Positions 25,378-25,385 of a DNA stretch of 25,385 nt are shown here, in pieces (position 1 is the first letter of the stretch; each line of letters begins with the position of its first letter). The stretch covers positions 1 through 25,385 of the IMG/VR virus record IMGVR_UViG_3300017917_003774, one strand, 5' to 3'. The DNA is from a virus. Under the pieces are notes generated by a model that worked only from the letters and a program-made list of their open reading frames with translations, was not told where the DNA came from and made no database searches. Both the position numbers and the translations under genes were made by a program.

Positions 25378-25385
25378 TGAATATA
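25378..25385 (-). promoter_or_regulatory. Promoter core for the gene at 25350 (cut by window edge)
   Basis: TATATTCA with a 27-nt leader. The upstream box lies beyond the window; it is expected to end near 25412 if the 19-bp spacing holds. Confidence 0.6.

Noticed and set aside
13296-25385. CRISPR-like array of similar repeats
   Set aside because: The repeats are 200-400 bp apart, degenerate except at box and core, and always directly before genes, so they are promoters.

Overview
The window looks like part of the genome of a tailed phage with a contractile, T4-like tail (a myovirus) whose host is probably a member of the Bacteroidota. The phage assignment rests on a baseplate and tail cluster (gp6/J-like wedge, gp25-like protein, hub/spike protein, GH19-like muralytic enzyme) followed by a gp55-like late sigma factor. 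The host assignment is an inference. The DNA is very AT-rich, starts lack Shine-Dalgarno sequences and instead follow A-rich leaders, and the promoter cores (TATATTTA) resemble the Bacteroidota TAnnTTTG element. Every gene I accept lies on the minus strand, so transcription runs from high to low coordinates. I found no tRNA, rRNA, CRISPR array, integrase or transposase.

Positions 1-9980 hold a late module: virion genes in tight, often 1-4 nt overlapping units, then a late sigma factor, a small membrane protein and an HD-domain phosphohydrolase. Three exact copies of TATATTTATAA stand before units of this module. They have no conserved upstream box, as expected for T4-type late promoters read by a gp55-like factor. 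Positions 10132-12607 carry small genes, including a beta-rich putative virion protein, three membrane microproteins and overlapping small reading frames. Positions 12608-13078 are a junction with a dense cluster of short palindromes, a small reading frame broken by an amber codon, and a terminator.

Positions 13079-25385 are an accessory, probably early, region of about 45 small genes, many too short for ordinary gene callers. Almost every gene or two-gene unit has its own promoter module. I aligned 34 complete modules by hand. All have an 8-mer upstream box (usually GGAATAAA or GGATAAAA), exactly 19 bp, then TATATTTA, then an A-rich leader of 9-28 nt to the ATG. In several modules a terminator hairpin is folded into the 19-bp spacer. 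One complete module lies in frame inside a long ORF (23769-24395), which appears to be a fusion of two genes by stop-codon loss.

Two signals stand out besides the promoter array. First, positions 15919-17007 (1,089 nt) contain only three G on the plus strand, with one G-free run of 559 nt. The coding strand of three to four genes is therefore almost free of cytosine, and their proteins nearly lack Pro, His, Gln, Ala and Thr. Second, two paralogous proteins (13507-13914 and 17197-17529) are tandem 28-residue repeats, each with an AT-hook-like GRP core and a charged helix. They could bind the AT-rich promoter modules, but that is only a hypothesis.
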